NCBI GenBank assembly: GCA_017477245.1
Contig: JAFUWY010000027.1
Span: 1-64,000 of the forward strand
DNA: 64,000 nucleotides
From: Bacteroidales bacterium
GTDB lineage: Bacteria; Bacteroidota; Bacteroidia; Bacteroidales; UBA932
Direction of reading: 5' to 3'
Within the stretch, counting starts at the first letter, position 1; each line of letters starts with the position of its first letter. Made by a program: the position numbers and the translations under genes. Of this stretch, positions 7,983 to 15,936 are shown piece after piece. A model generated the notes under the pieces. The model searched no databases. It worked only from the letters and a program-made list of their open reading frames with translations, and was not told where the DNA came from.

Positions 7983-8162
7983 GTTGTATTCTTGATGAAA
8001 TAGCATACGGAGCACACTCCCTTTTCGATATGTCGGCCATCAAAAGAAAGGAGGGCTCGGGTTAAAGAAAAAGGAATTGCGCTATGATGTACTGAACCAG
8101 TATCTGATAATCGGTTAGTCACAAACCGGCTCTACTTCTCTCGCATCCGGGTTAGTTATTTA

Positions 8163-8191
8163 TTGAGACGTCAGGAAAAACCGTATATTTG
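8163..8191 (+). promoter_or_regulatory. promoter of the YdeI-Lnu fusion gene
   Basis: TTG (8163-8165) and TATATTTG (8184-8191) are 21 bases apart, leaving a 29-base leader before the ATG at 8221. Confidence 0.65.
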
Positions 8192-8220
8192 CAAAGAACC
8201 CATCCCTTATATCCGGCGCT

Positions 8221-9042
8221 ATGGACACCACTCCTTTGTTTGAGTTCTCCGACCGGACTGAGCTACGGCAGTGGCTTGAGGAGAACCACGGTACGACGCC
8301 CTTCTGCTGGGTGGCGACGACGCGCGGCAAGGGCCCCAGCCACAGCGCAATCCCCTACCCGGAGGTCGTCGAGGAGTGCCTTTGTTTCGGATGGATCGAT
8401 TCCACCGTCAAGCGCCTGGATGAGGGACGGCAGGCGCAGCGGATCTCCCCTAGGAAAAGAGGCAGCACCTGGACCATCCTGAACACCCGGCGCTTCACGG
8501 ACCTGGAGGAGCGGGGGCTGGTGACGGAAGCGGGATGGAAGGCGTTCCGCGAGGCCGGAAAGAAGGAGTTCGTCGCGGAGCGGGACCTGCTGAAGATCCT
8601 TCGCTTACTGGACGACAGGGGCATCCGCTACTGGGTGGACGGAGGTTGGGGCGTAGACATCCTTGCCGGAAGGCGCACCCGGCGGCACCGCGACCTGGAT
8701 ATCGATTACGACAGCAGGGAGACCGCGCGGCTGCTCTCATCTCTGAAGGATGCAGGATTCGTCGTGGAGACGGATATGATGCCCGTCAGGATGGAACTGC
8801 ACCACCAGGAACTGGGCTACCTGGACATCCACCCCTTCGAGCTCTTCCCCGACGGCAGCGCCCGCCAGGCCGACGGGCAGGGTGGCTGGTTCGAGTTCAC
8901 GCCGGACCTTTTCGGCTCGGCTGTATTCGCCGGGCGCACCATCCCCTGCATCTCCCTCAAGGGACAGCGGCTCTTCCACATTGGCTATGAGCTTCGCAAG
9001 AAAGACATCCACGACCTGGACATCCTGTCCGAATTAGACTGA
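8221..9042 (+). CDS. fusion of a YdeI/OmpD-associated domain with a lincosamide-type nucleotidyltransferase domain
   Basis: 273 residues. Residues 1 to about 115 match the YdeI/OmpD-associated (bacteriocin-protection) domain (FCWVATTRGKG, ECLCFGWIDSTVKRLD, SPRKRGSTWT), but its usual C-terminal helices are missing. Residues about 118-273 match the LinA/Lnu-type nucleotidyltransferases, with WVDGGWGVDILAG (138-150) and HRDLDIDYD (156-164), the metal- and nucleotide-binding core. Lnu enzymes adenylylate lincosamide antibiotics in the cytoplasm; whether this one does is unknown. The join is clean and there is a single promoter, so it is probably one polypeptide. Resistance activity is a hypothesis. 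Confidence 0.82.
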   Translation: MDTTPLFEFSDRTELRQWLEENHGTTPFCWVATTRGKGPSHSAIPYPEVVEECLCFGWIDSTVKRLDEGRQAQRISPRKRGSTWTILNTRRFTDLEERGLVTEAGWKAFREAGKKEFVAERDLLKILRLLDDRGIRYWVDGGWGVDILAGRRTRRHRDLDIDYDSRETARLLSSLKDAGFVVETDMMPVRMELHHQELGYLDIHPFELFPDGSARQADGQGGWFEFTPDLFGSAVFAGRTIPCISLKGQRLFHIGYELRKKDIHDLDILSELD

Positions 9043-9076
9043 GTCTTTCATCACCATCTATTCATACTTATCAGTT

Positions 9077-9700
9077 ATGGCATTTGATTTCAAGAAAGAA
9101 TACCGGGAGTACTATCTCCCTCCTCAAACCCCTGTCATCGTGGACGTTCCCCCGATGAACTTCGTCGCGGTCCACGGCAAAGGCAACCCCAATGAAGAGG
9201 ACAGTGAATACAAGGCCTCCATCGAACTGCTGTACGGGATCGCCTTCACCATCAAGATGAGCAAGATGGGCAACCACCGGATTGACGGTTACTTCGACTT
9301 CGTCGTCCCTCCTCTCGAAGGGCTGTGGTGGTCCGAGACCGGCGAGGTGGACTACGGCCGGAAGGAGGATTTCCATTTCATCTCGATGATCCGTCTGCCG
9401 GACTTCGTGACGGAGGAAGACTTCGACTGGGCCGTGGAGACAGCGGCCAGAAAAAAGAAGAAGGACTTCTCCAAGGCGGAATTCTTCCATTACGAGGAGG
9501 GCAAGTGCGTGCAGTGCATGCACGTCGGATCCTACGACATGGAGCCTGTGACCATCGGTAAGATGAAGGCGCTGGTGAACCAGGAGGGCCTATCCATCGC
9601 TATCGACGACAGGAGGATGCACCACGAGATCTATCTCTCCGACCCGAGGAAGACTGCCGCAGACAAGCTCAGGACCGTTATCCGTTATCCCGTGAAATGA
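9077..9700 (+). CDS. GyrI-like small-molecule-binding domain protein
   Basis: 207 residues with the SHS2/GyrI-like fold pattern: PPMNFVAVHGKGNPNE near the start, LYGIAFTIKM, then PPLEGLWWSE and a C-terminal HHEIYLSDPRKT. Proteins of this type bind drugs or other small ligands; as a free-standing domain its ligand is unknown. Its stop overlaps the start of the next gene (ATGA, 9697-9700), so the two are translationally coupled. Confidence 0.85.
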   Translation: MAFDFKKEYREYYLPPQTPVIVDVPPMNFVAVHGKGNPNEEDSEYKASIELLYGIAFTIKMSKMGNHRIDGYFDFVVPPLEGLWWSETGEVDYGRKEDFHFISMIRLPDFVTEEDFDWAVETAARKKKKDFSKAEFFHYEEGKCVQCMHVGSYDMEPVTIGKMKALVNQEGLSIAIDDRRMHHEIYLSDPRKTAADKLRTVIRYPVK

Positions 9701-10611
9701 TGAACAAGGTAAAGATCACGGCTGTCAAGAAGACGGAGTACCCGGACTTGATGGCAAAGTTCGAGAACCCGATCCTCCATACCTGCGATGTTTTTCTGGG
9801 ACAGAGCTGGATTTCCGCGGACGGGAAGCGTCCCGAGGGCATGTGCGAGTCTGCCTGGGGTTCGATGCGGGAGTTCGTGGAAGCGCTCGCCCGGGGCGAG
9901 GGCAACTTCTTCGACGGCTGGATGAAGGACCCCATGAGTGCGATGATCTCCTGCAACGACGGTTTCCGGCCGGTGAGCTTTTATCTGGAAGTGATCGATT
10001 GCCCCAAGGTCGACGAGATTCGGCAGCATAACGTCGAGGCAAGGGAAAACCTTCGAAAGAATTGTTCAATGAACGGAGATATCTTCCTGGAAACACCGAG
10101 GCTTCGTTTCAGGCCTTGGAGGAATTCCGACGCGGAGGCCTTGTACAAGTACGCCAGGGACCCGGAGGTGGGCCCGCGTGCCGGGTGGCAGCCGCACAGG
10201 AACGTAGAAGAGAGCCTGTCCATCATCCGGGATGTCTTCTCCAACGGCCATACCTGGGCCCTCGAGCTGAAAGAGACCGGTGAGCCGGTCGGATGCATGG
10301 GTTACTATGCCTTCGGGGAGAGCAATATCGACATCGGCGAGGATGATGCGGAGTTGGGTTACTGGATCGCGAGGCCGTACTGGAACCGGGGACTATGCAC
10401 CGAGGCGCTCCGCGCGATGGTCGCCTGGTGTTTCAATGTGAAGGGCTTCCAGGTCCTCTGGAGCGATTTCTTTGTGGACAACCCCGCCTCCGGACGCGTG
10501 ATGGAGAAATGCGGCTTCCGCGACACCGGTGAGGTCAACTGGTGCAGCCACCTGTACAGGGGTGACGAGCGTCCGGTGAAGGTCATGCGGCTGGATTACG
10601 CGCTGGACTGA
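9697..10611 (+). CDS. fusion of a TIGR04076-family domain with a RimJ/RimL-type acetyltransferase
   Basis: 304 residues. Residues 1 to about 102 match the small TIGR04076 family (ENPILHTCDVFLGQ, GMCESAWGSM, MISCNDGFRPVSFYLEVI), function unknown. Residues about 125-304 are a GNAT domain starting MNGDIFLETPRLRFRPWR with ELGYWIARPYWNRGLCTEAL as the acetyl-CoA-binding region. An internal ATG at 10069 could also yield the acetyltransferase alone. It overlaps the GyrI-like gene by 4 bases. The fusion is unusual and suggests the acetyltransferase acts on a substrate bound or sensed by the first domain (inference). Confidence 0.82.
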   Translation: MMNKVKITAVKKTEYPDLMAKFENPILHTCDVFLGQSWISADGKRPEGMCESAWGSMREFVEALARGEGNFFDGWMKDPMSAMISCNDGFRPVSFYLEVIDCPKVDEIRQHNVEARENLRKNCSMNGDIFLETPRLRFRPWRNSDAEALYKYARDPEVGPRAGWQPHRNVEESLSIIRDVFSNGHTWALELKETGEPVGCMGYYAFGESNIDIGEDDAELGYWIARPYWNRGLCTEALRAMVAWCFNVKGFQVLWSDFFVDNPASGRVMEKCGFRDTGEVNWCSHLYRGDERPVKVMRLDYALD

Positions 10612-10645
10612 GGTTCCTGAGACCGTCAACAGCCTTCCGGCTCTT

Positions 10646-10936
10646 TCAGGGATTACAGCGTATCCAGCCGTATCCGTTATCGGCGCGGCGGAGATACGTG
10701 GTCCCATGGAGCGTCCAGGTCCCGTGGGAGCCCCAGATGCGGGCTTCAATGACGTTCGTTGCTTTGACGACGGCACGGCCCCCGTCGACGCTGCAGTCAA
10801 ACTTGGTCACGTCTATCTTGTAATACCGCATCGTCTCATCGGCGATATCCTGCAGCCAGGACTCCTTGCTCTGGGTCGCTCCGCTCATGTGGACGAGCAC
10901 CAGGTTGCGGGTCTTGAGGGTATTCTTCTTCTCCAT
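10646..10936 (-). pseudogene. SnoaL/DUF4440-like NTF2-fold protein, N-terminally shortened
   Basis: 96 residues. LVLVHMSGATQSKESWLQDI and the strands VVKATNVIEARIWG / TWTLHGTTYLRR match the NTF2-like DUF4440 family. The first helix (about 25-30 residues) that closes the cone in relatives is replaced by MEKKNTLKTRN. Loss of that helix should disrupt the fold, so I treat it as a degraded gene, though an intact short protein cannot be excluded. It directly follows an aldo/keto reductase remnant on the same strand. Confidence 0.55.
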
Positions 10937-10940
10937 ACGC

Positions 10941-11178
10941 TTAGTCCCAGATTTCGTAGTTCTCCATCCAGTCCTTGATCTGCTGGTAGGTCATGTTGAA
11001 GTAGCGTTTCTCCTGGTTCAGGGAGGCCATCCTGGCCATTTCTTCCGGACTCAGCTCAAAGTCGAAGACCTCGATGTTCTCCTGGATGTGCTTGGGATTG
11101 GAGGATCCGGGGACGGCGATGACGCCGCTCTGGAGGTGCCAGCGGAGAACCTGGTAAGTACTCTTGACGTGGGCCGAT
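10941..11178 (-). pseudogene. aldo/keto reductase C-terminal fragment
   Basis: On the minus strand the sequence reads KSTYQVLRWHLQSGVIAVPG, then SSNPKHIQENIEVFDFELS and RYFNMTYQQIKDWMENYEIW before the stop at 10941. That is the C-terminal quarter of an NADPH-dependent aldo/keto reductase, including the cofactor-binding PGSSNPKHI region. The TIM-barrel N-terminal three quarters are gone. It is joined out of frame to a flavodoxin fragment at about 11170-11180. Confidence 0.75.
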
Positions 11179-11361
11179 GCAGACCATATAGTCGTCGGAG
11201 TATTTCTTCACGGTTTCGATCTGGAAAACATCGGCCTCCGGAAGCTGAGACTTGATTTTCTCTACGATAACCTCATTATTTCCTTTGGGAAGGAAGCGGA
11301 CGCCGCCGTCCACCCAGTTTTCTCCGCGGCGGGAGTAGAATGCGATAAGTGTCTTTGCCAT
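11178..11361 (-). pseudogene. flavodoxin N-terminal fragment fused to the AKR remnant
   Basis: From the ATG at 11361 the protein reads MAKTLIAFYSRRGENWVDGG and continues to KKYSDDYMVCI, the FMN-binding N-terminal third of a Flavodoxin_4-type protein. It then runs into the aldo/keto reductase remnant in the wrong frame. One deletion between two adjacent genes explains both truncations. A near-consensus -7 box (GACCTTTG) lies upstream, so it may still be transcribed. Confidence 0.72.
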
Positions 11362-11567
11362 AGTCGTAATCAATTAACTGATGCAAAGGTCGGCAGATTC
11401 TCCGGAAGGCTTGTTATCAATTGTTCCGAAAGAATTATCATGAATTCGGAAAACGTACCAGGACTACACCGACAAATCCTTACTTATCGGGATCCGTTGC
11501 ACGAAGATTTTGATTCTGAGGCCAATCTCTACGGACACTGCTTGATCTACATAATTTCTTTATTCTG

Positions 11568-11599
11568 TTGTACAGGTCCGCAGAAAATGCGTAGATTTG
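11568..11599 (+). promoter_or_regulatory. promoter of the ACT-GNAT gene pair; end of a 314-bp gene-free interval
   Basis: TTG (11568-11570) and TAGATTTG (11592-11599), 24 bases apart. The interval 11362-11675 otherwise shows only AT-rich non-coding sequence with no recognisable gene on either strand. Confidence 0.65.
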
Positions 11600-11675
11600 T
11601 GGCCGTTCGATCCCAAGCGCGGGCATGAAGTCTTCGACGAACATGGGCAACTGGAGCCAGAAAAATATTTATAGC

Positions 11676-12056
11676 ATGACGATCAAGGTTATCAACGAGG
11701 AGTTTTCCATCTGCAAGTTGAAGGATTACGCTCAGATTGACATCAGTGAACCTTTTGTCTTCACCGGATCGACCGATGAGGAGAAATCCCTGGTCTGCCC
11801 TACCCGGCTCGTTCCCTCCGAGCTTCTCGAACGAAGTGACGGTTGGAAGGCCTTCCGGATCGAGGGCGTGCTGGACTTCTCCCTGATCGGGATCCTTGCA
11901 AAGATCTCCGCCATCCTTGCAGAGAATGGGATCGGCATCTTCGTGGTTTCCACCTTCAACACAGACTATATCCTCACCCAAACCGACCGGTTCGAGGAGG
12001 CGCTGCGGCTGCTCTCCAACGCCGGTTATGGTGTCCAATACGCAAACAGCCGATGA
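11676..12056 (+). CDS. ACT-domain protein (CASTOR/ACT_7-like)
   Basis: 126 residues from MTIKVINEEFSICKLKDY; an upstream in-frame Met at 11625 has no better signal. The C-terminal half DGWKAFRIEGVLDFSLIGIL and FVVSTFNTDYILTQ matches the ACT_7 subfamily, which binds amino acids as an allosteric module. No catalytic domain is attached, so it may act as a free amino-acid sensor or partner subunit. Its stop overlaps the next start (ATGA at 12053-12056), indicating coupling to the acetyltransferase. Confidence 0.85.
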   Translation: MTIKVINEEFSICKLKDYAQIDISEPFVFTGSTDEEKSLVCPTRLVPSELLERSDGWKAFRIEGVLDFSLIGILAKISAILAENGIGIFVVSTFNTDYILTQTDRFEEALRLLSNAGYGVQYANSR

Positions 12057-12529
12057 AAGCATTCACCATCCGTCCGGCCCGGCCCGATGAGGCCGGCGTC
12101 ATCCTCGACCTGATCAAGCAGCTCGCCGTCTATGAGAGATGCGAAAACGATGTCGTCGCGGACGAAGCCACCCTCCGCCAGTCCCTTTTCGAGGAGCGTT
12201 CCGCCGAAGTCGTCCTGGCCGAGGAAGACGGGGCGGTCGTGGGCTTCGCCCTCTTCTTCCATAATTTCTCCACCTTCGTCGGTCGGAAAGGAATGTATCT
12301 GGAAGACCTCTTTGTTATCCCCGAGAAACGTGGCCTCGGCTACGGGAAGGCCCTCCTGAAATACGTGGCGAAACTCGCCGTGGCGAGGAACTGCGGTCGC
12401 ATGGAGTGGATCTGCCTGGATTGGAATGAACCCTCTTTGAGGATCTACCGTTCCATCGGTGCCGTACCCATGTCCGACTGGACGGTCCAGCGGCTGGACG
12501 AGCAGGCGCTGAAGGCGTTCGCGGAATAG
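12053..12529 (+). CDS. GNAT acetyltransferase, diamine (SSAT)-like
   Basis: 158 residues starting MKAFTIRPARPDEAGVI. The pattern GMYLEDLFVIPEKRGLGYGK (acetyl-CoA loop), EWICLDWNEPSLRIYRSIGA and the C-terminal EWT-like DWTVQRLD match spermidine/spermine-type N-acetyltransferases. It would use acetyl-CoA to acetylate a polyamine or similar amine in the cytoplasm. It is coupled to the upstream ACT-domain gene by a 4-base overlap, hinting at amino-acid-linked regulation (inference). Confidence 0.85.
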   Translation: MKAFTIRPARPDEAGVILDLIKQLAVYERCENDVVADEATLRQSLFEERSAEVVLAEEDGAVVGFALFFHNFSTFVGRKGMYLEDLFVIPEKRGLGYGKALLKYVAKLAVARNCGRMEWICLDWNEPSLRIYRSIGAVPMSDWTVQRLDEQALKAFAE

Positions 12530-12651
12530 TACTTCGACGCCGTGTCCGACAGGACTGGATGCTCCGTCCACGGAGATGGTCTCATCCGCATCCAGCACGA
12601 TCGTGACGGAATAGAAAGTCTCCGTGAAAGTGGGATGCCTGCGGATATCTT

Positions 12652-13341
12652 TCACTTGCCCTCCAACGCTTTGATACACCATGAGAAAGCCGCGGCAAGC
12701 CGTTTGTCACCGTCCTGGAAATGGTTTCCGGGATTCCAGGCCAGGGTGCAGTTCTCCTCCCCGAGTTGGGCCTTCAGCAGTTCGTATTCGCTGCGCACGC
12801 TGTCGCCCACCCGGGCAATCGCGCGGTTCTTCACATGCTCTTCCTGGTCGCCCAGGCTCAGGTACACCCTTGCGGTCTTTACCGGATGCGTCCCGGCAAA
12901 GTCCAGCCAGTCCCGGATCCAGAGCGAAGGCGATGCCGCCGCGATGGCGGCAAATCGATCCGTCTGCATGGATGACCAGAGGGCGAAGAGTCCTCCCAGG
13001 GAGTAGCCGCCCAGGATGACGGGAAGATTCCCGTATTCAGCTTCAAGTGTAGGCAGGAGCGAGTCCGTCACATAGCGGAGCGTCTCGCCGGTCCGGGTGC
13101 CCACTTCCGGTTTCCGGTTGATGGCATCGTCGTGCCAGGGTGTGAGGTCCAGGTCCCAGTCGAACACCTGGAATGCAGCCAGGACGAAAGGGACTCCGGT
13201 CGTCCCGGAGATCAACTCCACGGTACTGTCAAAAATACCGCGCTCATGCCTGCCAAGCGTCTGGACAAGGATATATCGGGGATGAACGGCGTCACTGACG
13301 AAGCATTCACGGCCGTCTACAATCATACTTCTGTGGCTCAT
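12652..13341 (-). CDS. alpha/beta-hydrolase, esterase (PF00756) family
   Basis: 229 residues without a signal peptide. The nucleophile elbow is GGYSLGG (Ser114), Asp165 lies in SLGDQEEH and His207 in NPGNHFQDG, giving a complete triad of the putative-esterase family. The substrate is unknown. A -7 box TAAATTTG (13355-13348) ends only 6 bases before the ATG, so the mRNA probably begins at or next to the start codon. The 122 bases between this gene and the acetyltransferase hold an open minus-strand stretch without family resemblance. Confidence 0.87.
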   Translation of the reverse strand: MSHRSMIVDGRECFVSDAVHPRYILVQTLGRHERGIFDSTVELISGTTGVPFVLAAFQVFDWDLDLTPWHDDAINRKPEVGTRTGETLRYVTDSLLPTLEAEYGNLPVILGGYSLGGLFALWSSMQTDRFAAIAAASPSLWIRDWLDFAGTHPVKTARVYLSLGDQEEHVKNRAIARVGDSVRSEYELLKAQLGEENCTLAWNPGNHFQDGDKRLAAAFSWCIKALEGK

Positions 13342-13522
13342 AGTTTACAAATTTAGCGTTTTTTCCCAAGCGCACGATTCTTTTCGGCCCAGGCTTGAAA
13401 ACGACCTATGAGGTTTCGCTAAGCCTGGACTCGATCTTGTCGAGGGTATCGAAGAAGCGCTGCAGTTCCTTATGCTCAAGCCGGATCGGCAGAACCGCGG
13501 AATTATTGTAAATTTGCAGCGT

Positions 13523-14134
13523 ATGATAACACTGATCATCATCCTGATTACCGCAGGAGTAAGCATCCTGTGCTTTACCGGGAGGCTGGACATCAACGCG
13601 TGGGTGTTCAACGCCTACCAGGTATGGCACAGAAAGCAGTGGCACCGGATGCTTTCCTATGGCCTTGTCCACAGCGGCTGGGGCCATCTCATCTTCAACA
13701 TGCTCACGCTGTATTTCTTCGGGCCCGTCGTGGAGCGGTATTTCGGGGCGGCGTTCGGCACGACGGCGGGAGGCATCCTTTTCGCCGTCCTGTATGTAAG
13801 CGCCATCGCGGTATCGACCATCGGCGACCTGCTGAAATACAAGGACGATTACAATTACAACGCGGTCGGAGCCTCCGGCGCCGTGTCGGCGATCCTTTTC
13901 ACCTCGATCCTCTTCGAGCCGAAGATGGGCATCTACATCTTCATGGTCCCCATCCCCGTTCCGGGCTATATCTTTGCGCCGCTGTACCTGCTCTACTGCT
14001 GGTACATGGCCAGGAAGAACATGGACAACATCGGCCACACCGCCCATTTCTGGGGCGCCGTCTATGGCCTGGTATTCCCGCTGCTCTGCAAACCGTCCAT
14101 CCTGGGCCACTTCCTGGCACAGCTCGGACTCTGA
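13523..14134 (+). CDS. rhomboid-family intramembrane serine protease
   Basis: 203 residues from MITLIIILITAGV. Six hydrophobic segments are visible. Catalytic serine 118 lies in AVGASGAVSA, catalytic histidine 175 in GHTAHFWGAVYG, and the oxyanion-side Asn 59 in HSGWGHLIFNM. It would cleave transmembrane substrates in the inner membrane. The start is fixed by the -7 box TAAATTTG (13509-13516), only 6 bases before this ATG; upstream in-frame Met codons would precede the promoter. The box spacing implies a leaderless mRNA. Confidence 0.92.
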   Translation: MITLIIILITAGVSILCFTGRLDINAWVFNAYQVWHRKQWHRMLSYGLVHSGWGHLIFNMLTLYFFGPVVERYFGAAFGTTAGGILFAVLYVSAIAVSTIGDLLKYKDDYNYNAVGASGAVSAILFTSILFEPKMGIYIFMVPIPVPGYIFAPLYLLYCWYMARKNMDNIGHTAHFWGAVYGLVFPLLCKPSILGHFLAQLGL

Positions 14135-14142
14135 ACATTTCC

Positions 14143-14240
14143 CTATTCCCAGTGCTCCACCTTGGTGACGATGGGCTTGCCGTCGGCATTGATCAGCGGG
14201 GTAAGACCTCCGCCGAAGTATATGACCCTCAAATGTACAT
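14143..14240 (-). pseudogene. DUF6440-like C-terminal remnant
   Basis: The minus strand reads VIYFGGGLTPLINADGKP then IVTKVEHWE before a stop at 14143. This resembles the conserved GGLTPLxDxDGKP end of the DUF6440 family as I remember it. No start codon or N-terminal part exists; the frame runs straight into the 38-bp palindrome at 14230-14267, which may mark the deletion junction. Confidence 0.45.
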
Positions 14241-14267
14241 AAAATCGCAAGATTTTATGTACATTTG
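14230..14267. promoter_or_regulatory. perfect 17-bp inverted repeat carrying outward-facing -7 boxes
   Basis: Arms 14230-14246 and 14251-14267 are exact reverse complements around a GCAA loop. Each outer end is a TACATTTG -7 box, one per strand, pointing away from the centre. The rightward box lies 33 bases before the DUF4298 start at 14301. It could be a bidirectional promoter, a regulator site, or a hairpin left by a rearrangement. Confidence 0.7.
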
Positions 14268-14300
14268 AATACGGATTCACCTACAACTAAACCAATTGAC

Positions 14301-14603
14301 ATGGACAAACAAGCAAGGATTGACAGGATCTCCATGATGGAGGACCTTTTCGACAAGCTCACCCGCGTGCTGGATGGGCTGGACAAAGCCGTCGGCGCAT
14401 ATGAGGATGCCAGGTGCGACCTCGAGATGCTCAAGAATTACATGGACTCCGGACAATGGAAGGAGGATTATGAGGCGGACGAGGCCGGGCTGCTGCCCGC
14501 CTGCCTCAAACGGGGCGTCCTCTCGCAGGACGGCCTGTATGACCTGCTGCAGGATGCCGACAAGATCCTGGCCCGCGCCGGGGAGGTACTCGCCGGACGC
14601 TAA
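14301..14603 (+). CDS. DUF4298 family protein
   Basis: 100 residues from MDKQARIDRISMMEDLFDKL, mostly alpha-helical and acidic. The pattern matches PF14131 (DUF4298): LDKAVGAYEDARCDLEMLKNY, a YMDSGQWKEDYEADEAG hinge, and a final helix with GLYDLLQDADKIL. Function is unknown. The chosen start follows the promoter palindrome by 33 bases; an earlier in-frame ATG at 14265 lies within the palindrome and is unlikely. Confidence 0.85.
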   Translation: MDKQARIDRISMMEDLFDKLTRVLDGLDKAVGAYEDARCDLEMLKNYMDSGQWKEDYEADEAGLLPACLKRGVLSQDGLYDLLQDADKILARAGEVLAGR

Positions 14604-14639
14604 TCCGCACCGTCCGGGGCTCCGCTTCCGGAAAGACTG

Positions 14640-15533
14640 ATGAACAAACTCTCTTTCATACTCCTTACCCTCTGGCTGCTGGCCTGTCCCTGTGCGGGCC
14701 GGTCCCTCTCATCCCGGGTCGTCCACATCAGCACGGAGGCCGGCATGATGCGCATGCGGGTCCTGCAGCCCAAGGAATCCGGCGGCACCGTCCCCGGGAT
14801 CCTCTGGATCCACGGAGGCGGATACATGCTGGGCGGCGCCTATATGGTCGACATGTCCTGCGGGAAGATGCTGGCCGAGGAGTATGGCGCAGTCGTCGTG
14901 TGCCCCAACTACCGCCTGGCCTGCAGGGCGCCCTATCCGGCAGCGCTGGAGGACTGCTACGCCGCGCTCAGGTGGATGTATGACCATGCCGACGAGCTGG
15001 GCATCGACCGGGACAGGATCGTCGTCGGAGGCGAGAGCGCAGGGGGCGGCCTCACGGCGGCCATCTGCCTGTATGCCAGGGACAAGGGAGAGATCCCCAT
15101 CGCCCTGCAACTGCCGCTCTATCCGATGCTGGACAGCGAGGACACGGAGTCCTCTTCCGACAACCATGGACATGTCTGGAACACAAGACGCAACCACTGG
15201 GGCTGGAAGCACTATCTGGGCGAAGCGTACGGAACGGAAGAAGTCAGCAAGTACGCCTCCCCTGCCCGGGAGACGGATTATTCGAACCTTCCTCCCTGCT
15301 ATACCTTCGTCGCGGACGGGGAGCCTTTCTACAGCGAGACGCTCGCCTATGTGAAGCACCTCCAGGACGCAGGCGTAGACGCCAAGGTGGACGTATACCA
15401 CGGGGACACCCATGCTTTCGACATGCTCAGGCCGTGGCAGGAGCAGAGCAAGGTCGCAAAACGGCGCCTCTGCGATGAATACGAACGGCACATGGCAAGG
15501 GTAAAGTCGGGGATGGCTATCGCTTCGGAATGA
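14640..15533 (+). CDS. secreted alpha/beta-hydrolase, hormone-sensitive-lipase-like
   Basis: 297 residues with a signal peptide (about residues 1-20, LSFILLTLWLLACPCAG). The HGGGY oxyanion motif (58-62) and the nucleophile motif GESAGG (Ser133) are those of the HSL family; a late His in HGDTHAFD completes the triad. It probably cleaves acetyl or short acyl esters, perhaps from glycans, in the periplasm. It starts 36 bases after the DUF4298 stop and may be co-transcribed. The 3' end overlaps the convergent YciI gene by 17 bases. Confidence 0.85.
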   Translation: MNKLSFILLTLWLLACPCAGRSLSSRVVHISTEAGMMRMRVLQPKESGGTVPGILWIHGGGYMLGGAYMVDMSCGKMLAEEYGAVVVCPNYRLACRAPYPAALEDCYAALRWMYDHADELGIDRDRIVVGGESAGGGLTAAICLYARDKGEIPIALQLPLYPMLDSEDTESSSDNHGHVWNTRRNHWGWKHYLGEAYGTEEVSKYASPARETDYSNLPPCYTFVADGEPFYSETLAYVKHLQDAGVDAKVDVYHGDTHAFDMLRPWQEQSKVAKRRLCDEYERHMARVKSGMAIASE

Positions 15534-15798
15534 CTACATTCACCCGCTCGACTTCGATCTTCTCCCACACATGCTCCTGGGCGTATGGCTCCTCCGCCAG
15601 ATAGGCATCCAGCCCGCTCCGGTCGTCGAAATCCATGACGAGCACGGATCCTTTCATCTTGCCGGACTCATCCAGCAATCCGCCGGCGCAGATGACATGG
15701 CTGCCCAGCCGGGCCATACCTTCCAGGTGGCGTGGACGGACCGCCATCCTCTTCTCCAGCATGCCTTCACCGTCATAGGCTTTGATAACAAACTGCAT
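15517..15798 (-). CDS. YciI-like domain protein
   Basis: 93 residues from MQFVIKAYDGEGMLEKRM. The pattern RPRHLEGMARLGSHVICAGG followed by KGSVLVMDFDDRSGLDAYL and EPYAQEHVWEKIEVERV is typical of the YciI family (PF03795), dimeric ferredoxin-like proteins with a conserved His-Asp site. Role unknown. The -7 box TACCTTTG (15834-15827) supports this start over an upstream Met at 15921. Confidence 0.88.
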   Translation of the reverse strand: MQFVIKAYDGEGMLEKRMAVRPRHLEGMARLGSHVICAGGLLDESGKMKGSVLVMDFDDRSGLDAYLAEEPYAQEHVWEKIEVERVNVVIPKR

Positions 15799-15870
15799 AA
15801 CAGAATCAATGATCAATGAACGGGAACAAAGGTAGTTAAAAACCCGGTTCGTGCACCCGGCGGCGTTGGA

Positions 15871-15896
15871 TTGCTGTGAACAATTATTTAAATTTG
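15871..15896 (+). promoter_or_regulatory. promoter of the sugar O-acetyltransferase gene
   Basis: TAAATTTG (15889-15896) with TTG candidates at 15866-15868 (23 bases upstream) and 15871-15873. The gene starts at 15937. Confidence 0.6.
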
Positions 15897-15936
15897 ACTC
15901 GCGAAGTGCGTGCACTTCCATTCAGCATTCACCGAC

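Noticed and set aside
12530..12660. Open minus-strand stretch (TFTETFYSVTIVLDADETIS) between the esterase and the acetyltransferase
   Set aside because: It has no stop of its own and runs into antisense of the acetyltransferase. It may be a remnant, but no family was recognised.
13406..13500. Minus-strand tail reading EHKELQRFFDTLDKIESRLS before a stop at 13406
   Set aside because: It looks like the C-terminus of a small helical protein, but it has no start and merges into the antisense of the rhomboid gene. I could not name a family, so it is not listed as a gene.
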